Part shown: piece by piece, positions 26,902 through 37,500 of the stretch
Numbering within the stretch: position 1 is the stretch's first letter
Layout: every line of letters starts with the position of its first letter
Assembly: GCA_023150835.1 (NCBI GenBank)
Contig: JAKLKB010000003.1
Coordinates: forward strand, 69,764 to 133,763
Origin: Myxococcota bacterium
GTDB taxonomy: Bacteria; Myxococcota_C; UBA6777
Direction: 5' to 3'
DNA: 64,000 nt
Program-made: the position numbers and the translations under genes
Notes under the pieces: generated by a model
The model's input: the letters and a program-made list of their open reading frames with translations, nothing else
Told to the model about the DNA's origin: nothing
The model's database searches: none

Positions 26902-28275
26902 TCAAAAGTAGGTCGCCACGCCAAACTGTACCCCCGCACGACGCGCCACATTCCCCAAACGATCTGTGAGCCAACTGTGTTGGTACTCCACACGCAAAGA
27001 AGTCCCTTCGTAGGGGCGAAACGACAGAGCCAACGTCAAGCGCAACGTCTCGTCGCCGATATCCTGCCCCGTTGACGCAAAACGCCCGACGTGCAGATCG
27101 ACGTAATCAACGCGCCCCACAAGACGAAACGCAGCCTCTCGTAAAAATCCAAGACGCCCCTTCCAAAATTCCCAGATCACATCCGCATAAATCCCCCACT
27201 GCGTATCCGCAAACAGCTCCACCAAACCATCCGGGATATCGATCCAAGCGACCGCTGCTTCGGTGCGGATCGTGACCGGCCCAAAAGATATCTCCGCATC
27301 CACCGCAAAGATCTTGAGCCACAACGCTCGATCGATCTCTTCGGCTCCGTCCCGATAACGGTTGAAGATCCCCACATACCCCGAAAACCCGACCTCAAGC
27401 CCCAAAGGTCCTGCATACGCGATCCGACCCGTCAATGCAGGAGATCCGTTTTCATTGGCCGCAAAGATCGCCGACGATTTGCCTCGTGCGATCCGCGTCC
27501 CTTCGGCAGAATCGTTGATGATCCCGCTGCGCAACCCGTTCACTACGTAGAGTTCGTAATACAACTTGTGCCCAAGCGCAGGAAAAAAACTACCCGTCAC
27601 ACCAAAGCCGACATCCGAGTACGTCGACGGGATCACCCATGTCGAGACCAATGGCCGATCGATCACATCATAACGCGGCCCATCGTGGGCGATATTGAAA
27701 CGCCCGATAGGAGGCAGCAAGATGCCCCCTCGCAACACAAACGCCCGATGGAAGCGAAAATCCACCAGCGCCGTCTCCAACGCGATGCTCGAAGTTCCCT
27801 GCTCGAATTCCAACTCCGCCGTCAAACGTACAAAACTCCCAAGAGACGAAAAAACAAACAGATTAAAGCGCCGCGCCTCAAACGAAAAGCCATCCGTCAA
27901 CCCTTCTTGAAGGATGTATCGACCCAAAAACTCGGTATACCCGCCCAAGGCGATCGACATCCCACCAAGCGCCTCCGAAGTCCCCAGCCTACCGATATAA
28001 GGGCGATCATAAATTCCACCCCGAACCACGGGTGTCTCGGACGTTGTTGGTTTTTTCCCGAAGTTCCCTTCATATTGAAAGCTCGGAGCCTTTGGTGTAT
28101 CCGCTTTTTGAGAAGATGTCGGAAGGCTACTTGGCCTTGAAGTCGGCGGCCCATACGCGGCGTGCTCCTGAGCACGTGCAAGATCAAGCCCTGCCCAAAA
28201 CACAACCCACGCACCCAGCAGCCCAAAGCACCGACGCCACCAAATCCCCAAAAACACACAACCGCCCAGCTTCAA
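26902..28275 (-). CDS. Outer-membrane porin-like beta-barrel protein
   Basis: A 457-residue exported protein with a signal peptide ending near ARAQ (residue ~36) and a Ser/Pro/Thr-rich spacer. A long run of alternating-hydrophobicity strands with aromatic girdles follows (FVRLTAELEFEQG, ALVDFRFHRAFVLRGGILLPP, YYELYVVNGL) and it ends in a terminal Phe, as expected for an outer-membrane barrel. The pattern resembles phosphate-selective-type porins. The start codon is TTG, with a near-perfect GGAGGT 6 bases upstream, and it overlaps the TGA stop of the Rieske gene, giving tight translational coupling. Confidence 0.8.
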   Translation of the reverse strand: MKLGGCVFLGIWWRRCFGLLGAWVVFWAGLDLARAQEHAAYGPPTSRPSSLPTSSQKADTPKAPSFQYEGNFGKKPTTSETPVVRGGIYDRPYIGRLGTSEALGGMSIALGGYTEFLGRYILQEGLTDGFSFEARRFNLFVFSSLGSFVRLTAELEFEQGTSSIALETALVDFRFHRAFVLRGGILLPPIGRFNIAHDGPRYDVIDRPLVSTWVIPSTYSDVGFGVTGSFFPALGHKLYYELYVVNGLRSGIINDSAEGTRIARGKSSAIFAANENGSPALTGRIAYAGPLGLEVGFSGYVGIFNRYRDGAEEIDRALWLKIFAVDAEISFGPVTIRTEAAVAWIDIPDGLVELFADTQWGIYADVIWEFWKGRLGFLREAAFRLVGRVDYVDLHVGRFASTGQDIGDETLRLTLALSFRPYEGTSLRVEYQHSWLTDRLGNVARRAGVQFGVATYF

Positions 28276-28832
28276 CGGCCACCTCCCCGCGCTCTCAAGT
28301 CGATCCAGACGCCTTCGGCCTTCTCCACAACGGGATAGCGCACCAACCCAGACCGCGCAGGCCCGGCCAAACGCGCTCCCATCCGATCAAATCGCGCCCC
28401 ATGACACGGACATTCATAACCATCAGGCTCTGCATCGACCTCACACCCCCGATGACTGCACCGCGATAGCAAAGCAACGTACCCCTCCGAAAGCTTTCGC
28501 AAATAGATCGGCGGCCCCCATCCTCCCGCACGCAACGACAACACAGTCTGCGCGTCCTTGAGCGATACCAACTTCGCACGAGGAACCAAAGCCCATCCCC
28601 CTTGGATCGGCGCTTCATAAGCAACCTGTTTGACACACCCCACACCGCCAAATGCTGCACCACTCGCCAACACCAACGCCACCCGACCCAGCCGCCCCAA
28701 CAACGCACGGCGCGTACACTCCGCCTCACCATCCCCCGTCGCTTCGGCCTCGCCCTCCTCCCAAAGTTGCTCGGCGTTTTCGTCGCGTTGCTGACAACCC
28801 ATGCACAAAGGCGCACACTCTAATTTCTCCAT
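28272..28832 (-). CDS. Rieske [2Fe-2S] protein with Tat-like lipoprotein leader
   Basis: A 186-residue protein with the Rieske cluster motifs CSHRGC and CPCHGARF (ligands Cys-x-His and Cys-x-x-His, about residues 130-155). The N-terminus has a Cys-rich cytoplasmic-looking start (CAPLCMGC). A twin-arginine stretch TRRALLGRLGR and a hydrophobic segment ending GGVGC then suggest Tat export and lipid anchoring. ATG 28832 was chosen; a longer frame to 28961 includes a leader without ribosome site. It is the first gene of an operon with the TTG-started porin and the di-heme cytochrome, a plausible short envelope electron-transfer chain. Confidence 0.85.
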   Translation of the reverse strand: MEKLECAPLCMGCQQRDENAEQLWEEGEAEATGDGEAECTRRALLGRLGRVALVLASGAAFGGVGCVKQVAYEAPIQGGWALVPRAKLVSLKDAQTVLSLRAGGWGPPIYLRKLSEGYVALLSRCSHRGCEVDAEPDGYECPCHGARFDRMGARLAGPARSGLVRYPVVEKAEGVWIDLRARGGGR

Positions 28833-28931
28833 GTTCCGTTGCTTACCTCGGCTCTTTCTCTCAATCCAATAGAAATAAGACTTCACCTGCGCCCTTGGCG
28901 CGGCTCCAAGAAGCAAGAGGATAAAAGCAAA

Positions 28932-28959
28932 GCTAAAAGGATGCAAATCCTTTTTTAGC
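28932..28959 (-). terminator. Bidirectional-looking hairpin terminator
   Basis: GCTAAAAGGAT and ATCCTTTTTTAGC form a long A/T-flanked stem around a GCAA loop. It sits 12 bases past the stop of the PilZ-like gene (read on the minus strand) and upstream of the Rieske operon, separating the two. Confidence 0.5.
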
Positions 28960-28970
28960 AAAGGCTAAAA

Positions 28971-29843
28971 TTAGCTTTTCGACTGGATCAAAGCGCGGGC
29001 TTGTCGGCGGACGGCTTCACGCAAAGCGTTGGATTTGGCGAGGATACGCAAGTTCTCTTGGCGCAGTTGCCGCAACAATTGAAGAGCCAACGGTGTGGGC
29101 GTTTTTGGATGACGAACGGCCAACATCTTTAAGTCTTCGCTGCCTTGAAAGCGCCGATCTTTGAGGAGCATCTGGATGATCTCGCCTGTAATGTGTTTAT
29201 TTCGCATCATGCTCTGGGCTTCGTCTAAACTCAGTCGAGGATTTTGCAGCAAAAGCTTCAAGACTTGTGGATGAGCATCTTGCGTCAGCAATGCTCTTTC
29301 CTGTCGATCTGCCCGTATCGCCAAGCGTGCGCGCTCAAATGTGCCGCGTTCTTTGAGCTGATGCAGCACAGAGATATCCCCGACCCGTCGGATGGACTCG
29401 CCTTCTGTCGCCGCTTCGGCCTCCAAAGCTGCCATCTCTTCTTCCGACAACTTTTCTCCCACGTATGGCTCTTCTCCCTCGATCTCATCGGATGAGGCGA
29501 TGGCTTCGGATGCAGCCCATGCTCCCATGCGCTCGTGGGCTGTCGCAAGCTCTTTTTGTGCGTTTGGATCTTGACGGATCTGTATCGTCATGCCGACCCC
29601 TTCGGCCATACGCATCACTTGGACCACTTCGCCTCGCAACGATACCGACGTACCATCAGGCAGCAACAAAGCGATCTGCACCTGCGCAAACGCCGACAAA
29701 GCCCGTTCAAACACAGCGTACAGAAAGCCCTGTTGAAGTCCTTGTTGGTATAGCGAAACAAACGTTTGCGCTTCGCTACATACCAATTCAACCCTTGCAT
29801 CCGAAGAATCCGAACCTTCTTGCAACCCTCTTACCGACCACAT
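28971..29843 (-). CDS. PilZ-like N-terminal domain protein with helical repeat C-terminus
   Basis: A 290-residue cytoplasmic protein. About residues 15-95 have the strand pattern and spacing of PilZ-type domains (VSLYQQG, VQIALLLPDGTSVSLRGEVVQV, GVGMTIQI), although the N-terminal RxxxR c-di-GMP motif is not evident. An acidic linker (EIEGEEPYVGEKLSEEEM) follows. The C-terminal ~110 residues repeat short helices of the kind LLTQDAHPQVLKLLLQNP and MLLKDRRFQG, a HEAT/DUF2336-like pattern. GGAG is 7 bases before the ATG. It lies divergent to the exosortase gene; no functional link is evident. Confidence 0.6.
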   Translation of the reverse strand: MWSVRGLQEGSDSSDARVELVCSEAQTFVSLYQQGLQQGFLYAVFERALSAFAQVQIALLLPDGTSVSLRGEVVQVMRMAEGVGMTIQIRQDPNAQKELATAHERMGAWAASEAIASSDEIEGEEPYVGEKLSEEEMAALEAEAATEGESIRRVGDISVLHQLKERGTFERARLAIRADRQERALLTQDAHPQVLKLLLQNPRLSLDEAQSMMRNKHITGEIIQMLLKDRRFQGSEDLKMLAVRHPKTPTPLALQLLRQLRQENLRILAKSNALREAVRRQARALIQSKS

Positions 29844-30198
29844 CGCCTACTCCGTCCGTTTGGCTTGATGAAAGACCACATCCTGCTTCGACCCTACACC
29901 AAAGGCGTCGTCCTGCACACCTCTCTCCAGCCTCGAAGACGATACGCCTTGACCTTGCGGGCCTTGTTCACTACGCTATCGCCCGAATCTCGGCACGTTA
30001 TCGCCCGAATCTCAGCGATCCGAGCGACCGCCAAGATCGCCTCGCACCGTAAAACATTCTTTGCGCTGCGACCTTGCCCATGCCATGCTCGCAACTCTTC
30101 ACTCAATTTTCACGCGACGCCTACAACCCCTTCAAGTCTTCTCTGCACTTAGCGCGATGTTGCGCCACTCTTCTTTCCCGCCCAAAAAAAGAGGCCCG
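29844..30198. other. Divergent intergenic region
   Basis: A 355-base gap between the PilZ-like gene and the exosortase gene. It contains a short direct repeat, ATCGCCCGAATCTC, at about 29980 and 30000. In-frame upstream starts for the exosortase gene run through it but without a good ribosome site. No RNA gene is recognisable. Confidence 0.35.
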
Positions 30199-30747
30199 AT
30201 GAAGACACACACAACTCCTGCCTCTCTTCGCCTTCTTGCCACACTCGGCCTTTGTATGGCGTTGTTTTTCTTTGGCAAACGCTGGTATCAGCAAGCCGAG
30301 ACCTCATCGCTGCTTTGGCTACTCGGCCCCACCACGCAGGCGCTGTCTTGGTGGTCTGGAAAGACCTATCACTTCGTGGTGTCTGAAGGATTTTTACGAG
30401 AAGATGGCGCTTTGCTGATCCACAAAAACTGTTCCGGTTTTCAGTTTTTTTTACTTGCGCTGCTTGTCTCATGGTCTTCTCTGCTGTATCACGCTCGCTC
30501 TTTTCGTACAGGCTTTGTTCGCTTTTTGATCAGCAGTTGTGCAGCGTATCTGTTGACCTTGCTTGCCAATACCGCACGCATTCTTTCCGCTGAACACTTG
30601 GCTGCCATGCCATCGATCGCGTCACACATCGCCGCCGACACCCTTCATCAAAGTGTCGGGATCTTTGTGTACTTCAGCTTTTTGGTGCTCTTTTCTCTTT
30701 GCCTTTGGAGTGTACCCGATGAACGTCCCAACCCAACCCCATCTTGA
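30199..30747 (+). CDS. Exosortase/archaeosortase family protein (exosortase K-like)
   Basis: A 182-residue membrane protein with about five hydrophobic helices. It has the family's catalytic triad: Cys78 in HKNCSGFQFF, Arg127 in ANTARI, and His150 in DTLHQSVGIF. Exosortases are membrane cysteine transpeptidase-like enzymes that cleave C-terminal PEP-CTERM-type sorting signals. It is short compared with the large EpsH-type enzymes, as small dedicated exosortases are. The next gene overlaps its 3' end by 29 bases and encodes a protein with a matching sorting tail. ATG 30199 follows AAAGAGG at short spacing; upstream in-frame starts are possible. Confidence 0.85.
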   Translation: MKTHTTPASLRLLATLGLCMALFFFGKRWYQQAETSSLLWLLGPTTQALSWWSGKTYHFVVSEGFLREDGALLIHKNCSGFQFFLLALLVSWSSLLYHARSFRTGFVRFLISSCAAYLLTLLANTARILSAEHLAAMPSIASHIAADTLHQSVGIFVYFSFLVLFSLCLWSVPDERPNPTPS

Positions 30748-33700
30748 ACCCGCCGAACCATCTAGGCAACTGGATCTACAAAGCAGCAACCATCCCTACT
30801 GGCTATTGCTCAGCCTCACTCTCCCACAAGTCTTGTTGTGGTTGGCTTTTTTCTATCAATACATCTTGATCCAAAGTCTTTTATCTGACAAGAGTAAAGG
30901 CTATTGGGCAGATTATGGAATGCTGATCGGCGCAGGGATTGTTGGATCGATCTTTGTTGCATGCTTTTTCCGATACAAACGTCATCCTCTTCCTGCATGG
31001 CTCGCTCCGCTGCTTTTGTTCGGATATATCGGCCTTCTTTATTTTTCGATCAAAGATATGCCCCAGCTTTTACCGTTCAACATCCCGCAGTGGATGAGCC
31101 AACGAGAAGAATTATCACTTCTTCCTTTTGCTTTCACGATGCCTGTTCTTTTTCATGCTTTGTTGATGTTGATCGCTTACTTTACGCCGAACCAAGACGA
31201 GACGGCCTCTTTCCCTAATTTCTTTTATGCGCTGCTGATCCCGTTGATCTGGTACTTTTTTATCCAGATCCTTGTGCCGTATTTGCGAACAAAAACGTAC
31301 CTTTCGGAGCGCCTTTTTCTGATCTTTTTTATCTGCACAACGGTTTGTTTTTTCTTTTTTCTTTTGCGCGGTGTGCTGTTGGCCCTGCGAAAGAACCAAA
31401 AAACATCGCGTTATGCCCCATTCTGGCGTCTTTTGATCGCGTTGATCTTACCGCTTGCTGGGCTGGTGACCTACAACGCACGCAGCCTTTTTGGAATGCG
31501 CGGGATGCACACGCCTCAGATCGTTGGCGAACTCAGCCATCCGCTTTTCTATCTTTGCGCGATCCTCGCGGCAGGTGCGCTGCTTGCTCCATCTCCGCTG
31601 CTTCCACGCGCACGCTTGGCGCTGTTTTCGTTGCGTATGGTCGTGTATCCTTACACGCTGTTTTTCTTTGTGATCTTCTTGCCTTTCTTGCCTTTGTCGT
31701 TGCTTGCGATCTTGGTGATGGGTCTGGGTTTTCTGATGCTTGCTCCGACCCTGTTGATGATCTTGCACAGCAGGACACTCGCAGAAGAATGGAGAGCGCT
31801 TCGCCTGCATTACCGCACAACCCTGCTTGGTCTCGTTGCTGTCCTTTCCTTTTTTGCCGTCCCCTCTGGCATCCTCACTTATCTGTTCCAAGAACGCGCC
31901 ACACTCCACCGCGCACTCGCCTATCTTTATCAGCCCGATCACCTGCGCGTCCAAGCCCCCGATATCTATCCCGCTCTCCTGCGCAACAGCATCGACGCTC
32001 TGCGCCAACACCACCAGCGCAGACGTGGACGCCGTTTCGTGATCGCGGACGAAAAGCGTGTACCCTTTCTGACTTCTCTTTACAAAAGCATCGTGCTTGA
32101 CAATATGACTTTATCGCAAAACAAGATCAACGAACTCTCCCAAACCTTTTTGGGCAACACTTCTCCCTCCCAAACCACGACTGCTCGCCTCTTCCGCCCC
32201 AACAGAGCCTCTCCATCCGCTTCACTTCAGCCCATCCCCCCCCAAACCACCGCGATATCGCCCCATCAGTCGCGCTCTCCCCAAAGTACCGTCGCTTCGA
32301 CCTCTCCTCCGCGCTCTCCCCAAAGTACCGTCGCTTCGACCTCTCCTCCGCGCTCTCCCCAAAGTACCGTCGCTTCGACCTCTCAACCAAACGTGAAGAT
32401 TGCTCAACCATCCCCTGCGTCGGCCTCCAAGATGTTTACACCGTCTCCGTCTGTAAGCACCCAAACCGCCCTTTCCGCCACAAGGCCAACTTCTGCCACA
32501 GCCGCGACAGCCAGCCCCCACGCAGCCACGCAGCCCACCGTCGCCGCTGCTCAACCAGCATTTCGCATCACTACACCCAAGATCACACACTTACAAACCA
32601 GCACACACTACGATCCAACGATCCACGCTTACAAAAGCACGATCCTTCTTCGGATCACGAATTACGGGACTTGGCAGCAAGAATTCTCCACCTCTTTCCA
32701 GATCCCGCTCGGTGTTTGGGCGAGTGCCTATGCCCTTTGGATCGATGGGAAAAAAGTGGACGGTGCGCTCACCGAAAAAAAGGCGACGCTGTGGGTCTAT
32801 CAACAGATCGTTCGTGCGCGCCAAGATCCCGGCCTGTTGTACTACGAAGACGCGACCACACTACGCCTGCGGGTGTTTCCCGTCCTTGCTCGCGAGACAC
32901 GCCAAACGAGTTTCACGCTGTTGCACAAAGCGCCTTTTTCCTTTCAGATCGGCGCAAGCACACATCACCTCGACGATAGCCGTGTGCTCTCTCGGATGCA
33001 GCGCCCGATCGAACGGCTGTGGGGAGATCACCTGCTGTTCTTCCCGCACGAACAAAAAGCCAAACTCCCCACGTTGACGCGCAAGCCTTATCTGCACGCG
33101 ATCCTCGATTGTTCACAGGGACGAAAAAGCCATTATGCCCTCTACATCGAACAGATCCGCAAGCTGCACCAACGCTACAACCTCGATCCCACGCACACCC
33201 GCGTCACCTTTGCGAACTATCAAGCCCACACCAGCGCTTGGTCCGCTGACTTGCTCCAACACCTCGAAAGCTATCCTGCCCAAGGCGGACTTTTTCTTGT
33301 CCGCGTCCTCAAACGCATCTACCTCGAACACGCCACCCAAGCACGCGACTCTTTCCCTGTGGTCGTCGTACTCACCCCTCGCATCCAAGACGCGATCCTC
33401 AAACAAAGACTCCAAGGAGTCCCGTTTTTAAGTCCCGACGCTGCGTCTTTTTATAGCCTTAACCCGCAAGATCGGTTCACACGCCACAGCCTTTACGGTC
33501 CCTTACGCGATCAAGAGATCCAAAACACCGATCCTGCGACATTTCAGCCCTTTTCCTTGGGGACTGTGCGTACATGGCCAGACGCGCAGCATCCTCGCGT
33601 ATTCTTGCGCAACGATGGACAAGATAGCCTCGTATTGCGCGTCCCTTACGTGGCTCAGATGCCGCCCACCGCACTTCCCAACGATCCGTGGCAAGCGGGA

Positions 33701-34021
33701 CTTGCGATCTATGGGCGTTGGCTATTGCAACAGCTACGTTTGGGGGGACAAGAAAACTGGCTTGCGCAGATCCGTTGGAGTTGGTATGCCCGCATCCTCG
33801 GACCTCAGACCTCCTTTACTGTGCTGGAAAATCAAGCCCAATGGGAAGCCTTGCGCCGAAAACAACAGCAAGTCCTCGCAGGAAAAAGCTTTTTCGATCT
33901 GACCGAAGACGAAGGACCACGCCGTGCGGATGAACCGCCGCTCGGAGGGTTGGTGCTGTTGTTGGGGATGTTCTTCTTCTACTTTCTGCGCAAAACACGC
34001 AAAGCGCGGTCCCAGAATTAA
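30719..34021 (+). CDS. Multi-helix membrane protein with VIT domain and PEP-CTERM-like tail (probable exosortase substrate)
   Basis: A 1100-residue protein. About residues 25-390 form ten or so membrane helices. A Ser/Pro/Thr-rich linker with three 13-residue repeats (RSPQSTVASTSPP) spans ~515-560. About residues 625-745 form a vault/inter-alpha-trypsin (VIT) domain (IPLGVWASAYALWIDGKKVDG, in parts, and IVRARQDPGLLYYED), followed by a vWA-like region. The C-terminus has Glu1072-Pro-Pro, a hydrophobic helix and RKTRKAR, the PEP-CTERM layout, 29 residues from the end. This architecture matches the MSEP-CTERM/VIT proteins found beside dedicated exosortases. GGAG is 9 bases upstream of ATG 30719, inside the exosortase gene. 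Confidence 0.82.
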   Translation: MNVPTQPHLEPAEPSRQLDLQSSNHPYWLLLSLTLPQVLLWLAFFYQYILIQSLLSDKSKGYWADYGMLIGAGIVGSIFVACFFRYKRHPLPAWLAPLLLFGYIGLLYFSIKDMPQLLPFNIPQWMSQREELSLLPFAFTMPVLFHALLMLIAYFTPNQDETASFPNFFYALLIPLIWYFFIQILVPYLRTKTYLSERLFLIFFICTTVCFFFFLLRGVLLALRKNQKTSRYAPFWRLLIALILPLAGLVTYNARSLFGMRGMHTPQIVGELSHPLFYLCAILAAGALLAPSPLLPRARLALFSLRMVVYPYTLFFFVIFLPFLPLSLLAILVMGLGFLMLAPTLLMILHSRTLAEEWRALRLHYRTTLLGLVAVLSFFAVPSGILTYLFQERATLHRALAYLYQPDHLRVQAPDIYPALLRNSIDALRQHHQRRRGRRFVIADEKRVPFLTSLYKSIVLDNMTLSQNKINELSQTFLGNTSPSQTTTARLFRPNRASPSASLQPIPPQTTAISPHQSRSPQSTVASTSPPRSPQSTVASTSPPRSPQSTVASTSQPNVKIAQPSPASASKMFTPSPSVSTQTALSATRPTSATAATASPHAATQPTVAAAQPAFRITTPKITHLQTSTHYDPTIHAYKSTILLRITNYGTWQQEFSTSFQIPLGVWASAYALWIDGKKVDGALTEKKATLWVYQQIVRARQDPGLLYYEDATTLRLRVFPVLARETRQTSFTLLHKAPFSFQIGASTHHLDDSRVLSRMQRPIERLWGDHLLFFPHEQKAKLPTLTRKPYLHAILDCSQGRKSHYALYIEQIRKLHQRYNLDPTHTRVTFANYQAHTSAWSADLLQHLESYPAQGGLFLVRVLKRIYLEHATQARDSFPVVVVLTPRIQDAILKQRLQGVPFLSPDAASFYSLNPQDRFTRHSLYGPLRDQEIQNTDPATFQPFSLGTVRTWPDAQHPRVFLRNDGQDSLVLRVPYVAQMPPTALPNDPWQAGLAIYGRWLLQQLRLGGQENWLAQIRWSWYARILGPQTSFTVLENQAQWEALRRKQQQVLAGKSFFDLTEDEGPRRADEPPLGGLVLLLGMFFFYFLRKTRKARSQN
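32273..32385 (+). repeat. 39-bp in-frame tandem repeat
   Basis: Three near-identical 39-base units starting CGCTCTCCCCAAAGTACCG at 32273, 32312 and 32351. They encode a 13-residue Ser/Pro/Thr repeat in the linker between the membrane helices and the VIT domain. Confidence 0.9.
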
Positions 34022-34520
34022 GCTTGGGTCGGCCCCCCCCTCATTCCCCCCGGCCAACGGGGGGAAGTTGGAGCAGGCAAAGACGCACCCGCAGAAGTCG
34101 TACCTGCAAGAGAGACCACAGCGGCCAACGGGGGGAAGTTGGAGCAGGCAAAGACGCACCCGCAGAAGTCCAAGTGTTCGGGAACCGCCCGTGTATCGGG
34201 ACATCGAGCAGCGAACGGACACGCTCACACAACCACAGAAGTTTACGTAGGGGCGGTTCGCGAACCGCCCGTGTATCGGGACATCGAGCAGTGTTGTCTT
34301 TCCGACAGCACAGACGAAGTGTCCGAGTGTTCGGGGTGGGGGGCCAACCATCGCTTAACAAGGCGCGTATGGGGCGTCGCACAACGACGGGGTGAGGGTG
34401 AAACGAACATGGGAGGCCCTCTGGGTACTTGCCAGAACAAGCGAACCTGCGCAAGATCCATCCGTCCATAAGGCCCGCACCGATCGACCCGACGGATGCG
34501 CCCATCTTCACGGAGTTTGG
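34022..34520. repeat. Repeat-filled intergenic block with families C and A
   Basis: About 500 bases between the VIT-protein gene and the first AAA+ gene, with no credible gene. It holds a perfect 48-base direct repeat at 34052-34099 and 34123-34170 (beginning GGCCAACGGGGGGAAGTTGG), and a 30-base direct repeat at 34182-34211 and 34262-34291 (beginning GAACCGCCCGTGTATCGGG). There is also a GGCGGTTCGCGAACCGCC palindrome near 34250. The CCCCCC...GGGGGGAAGTTGG core is shared with 41045-41243. Confidence 0.85.
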
Positions 34521-37500
34521 ATGAACCCCCAAGACAGCACCCCCGCCAAAGACACCGCCCCCCAAGAAGCCCAACAAACCCAGATCATCAAGCTCAAGCT
34601 GTTTGTTCAAGAACACCACGACGGCCAATTTACCCTCGAAGTCCTCGGAAAACGCGATATCTGCGTGTACACACCCGACCTCGATCAAGGCCGCGAAGAA
34701 CTGATGTTGATGCTTGTCGATCTCGTTGAACGCAGCCATCCCCGACTCCAAAGTAGCTTCCAACCCCCCGAAGATATCGAACACCACACCATCGAGATCC
34801 CCCGTGTGGTCTATGTTTCCGATGCTTCGGGACGTAGCGCAACCCCAACCAAAGTATCGATGTTCCTTCAACGCGATCGCAAATGGCAACGTCTGTATTT
34901 TCCGCGCCTTGACTGCCATTACTGGCTATCGATCGAGGCTCCGCTCGAAGAAAATGCGATCTCCTTTCTTCAGCAACATCAGTTTAAAAAGATGAGCGAT
35001 CACGCTCGCCTCAATCAGCGCTATGAGAAAAAAGAATGGATCGAAGAGTTGGAGATCGAAGCGATCCGTCCTCCCCTCGAAGAGTTTACAGGCCGGTATC
35101 TTGGGGTAGATCTGTTGCCGACTCCTGCGGAGCGCAAAGAAGCCGAAGAAAAAGAAGAGGAAGAAAACGCCCAAAAGCAAGGAAAAAAAGGCAAGAAGCG
35201 CCCGAATACACCGACATTTAAGAAGATCGGGATCCCGATCGCACAACAAGCCAAAGACAAAGAACTCGAACATGCCTACGGACGGGACAAAGAGATCGAG
35301 TCGTTGTTTGGGATGCTGCAAGCCAAAGGCGGCAAAGCCATCGTACTAGTCGGTCCTTCGGGCTGTGGCAAAAGCGCCTTGTTGTCGGAGTTGGCCTATC
35401 GCGTGACGCACCCTGACACCCCCGAAGCCCTGCGCGAACGGCCTATTTGGTTTGCTGATGCCAACCGCGTCGTCGCAACAGACGGATGGTTCGGCGACTG
35501 GCAAAGGCAGTGCCTTGATGTCATCCAAGAAGCCATCGATGCCGAAGTGATCTGGTACATCGGCGATGTCTTGCATCTGCTTGATGCCGGAAAAAACGTT
35601 CGTTCCGAGCAAAACGTCGCGATGATGCTCAAGCCCTATCTTGCAGGCCGTCGCATCACGGTGATCGGTGAGTGTTCCTCGCGCAACTTTGCACAGCTTG
35701 AGTTGCGCGATGTCGGATTCGCCCGTATGTTCAGCCCTTTTCGCCTCGAAGATCCCCCCCCCGAAACGATCCGCTCCATCCTTCAAGAAGTCTCCAAAGA
35801 TCTCAAAAAAGAACGCGCCATCGACGTATCGAGCCAAGGCTTGGACACCACGATGGAACTCAGCCGACGCTTCCAAAGCTCCCAAAGCCTACTCGGCCAC
35901 AGCGTGGCCTTTTTGCGCCGCCTTGTGGACGACGCTTCCAGCACAGAAGCCCCCCCCAAAGAACCACTCGGACGCAACGAAGTGATCGCTCACTTTTGCT
36001 CAGAAACAGGGATGCCTGCTTTTTTGGTGCGCGATGATCTTCCCCTTGATCCCGAAGCGATCTGGATGAGCTTTCGCACCCGCTTGATCGGCCAAGAAGA
36101 AGCCATCCGCCGCATGACCGATCTTGTCGCCATGATCAAGGCTGGGCTCTCTGATCTAGGCCGTCCCCTCGGCTCTTTTCTTTTTGTCGGTCCCACCGGC
36201 GTCGGAAAAACAGAGATGGCCAAGTGCCTTACCAGCTTTTTGTTTGGCCGCGAAGACCGCTTGATCCGCTTTGATATGTCCGAGTTTATCGACGCTTCAA
36301 GCGTCTATCGCTTCCTTGGTGACGCCCAAAATGAAGGGAAATTAATTAGCGCCATCCGCCGCAACCCGTTTTCTGTGCTGTTGCTCGACGAGATCGAAAA
36401 AGCCCATCCTGCGGTCTTTGACGTCTTGCTCCAAGTCCTTGGCGAGGCCCGACTCACCGACGAAGCAGGCCGCACCGCCGATTTCCGAAACGTCGTCGTC
36501 TTGATGACCTCAAACCTTGGTGTCGGCACTTTTCGCCGCCAAGTCGGCTTCGATCAAGGCGATGCGCTGCGCTTTCGCGATCACTTTCTGGCCGAAGCCG
36601 AACGCTTCTTTCGCCCCGAATTCTTCAACCGTATCGACTACATCATCCCCTTTATGCCCCTCGAAAGCGAAGCCATCCATCAGATCACTGTGCGCGAGAT
36701 GAACAAGTTCTTGCGCCGCGAAGGCATTCAACACCGCGAACTCCAACTCCAGATCGATCCGCTCGTCCATCCGTGGCTTGCCGAACGCGGCGTCAACCCA
36801 CGCTACGGCGCACGCCCGCTCAAGCGCGTGCTTGAACAACAGCTAACCGCCCCTCTCGCACGACACCTTTCGAGCCAACGCGGCCCGCACATCGGACAGA
36901 TCGGCGTCCAACCCGAAAAAGAAGCCCTTCAATTTACCAACCTCGGACAATCCAAACGCCAAGACACCCAACAAGCGCGAGCCACACTTCAAAAGCTGCT
37001 CGAACAGATCGGACTGGTTCGCTACCGCGCTCAGCGTTGGTCGCGTACCACCCTCTTTCGCGAACTCCACCAAAAAGTCCGCTTGTTTGATCGCCTCAGC
37101 CAGTCCCCCAACTTTTGGAACGATCACCATACCGCCGAACAATACGTCAAAAACATCGACGCAGAGCGCCAAGTCATCGAACAGTACCGCAGTTTTCAAG
37201 AGATGATCTGCTCCATCGAAGACCTCGCTTACGAGACTTATTACGATCGCTCCGTCTCACAAAAACACACACTCGAAGAAGAACTTGCGCAGGCCGAAAA
37301 AAGCCTTGAAGCCTTGGAGTTTCAACTGTACGGTCAGCGCTTCCAACACCCCAACGCAGCGACCCTGTACTTTGAACCCGGCAAAAGCGCCGCAGGATTC
37401 TTGCGGGCCCTGCTTGAAACCTACATCGAGATCGCCATCGAACGCGGGTGGCAAGTGACGGCCTACGCTTCGCGCCGCGTCCTCGATGAAGAACTTGAAA

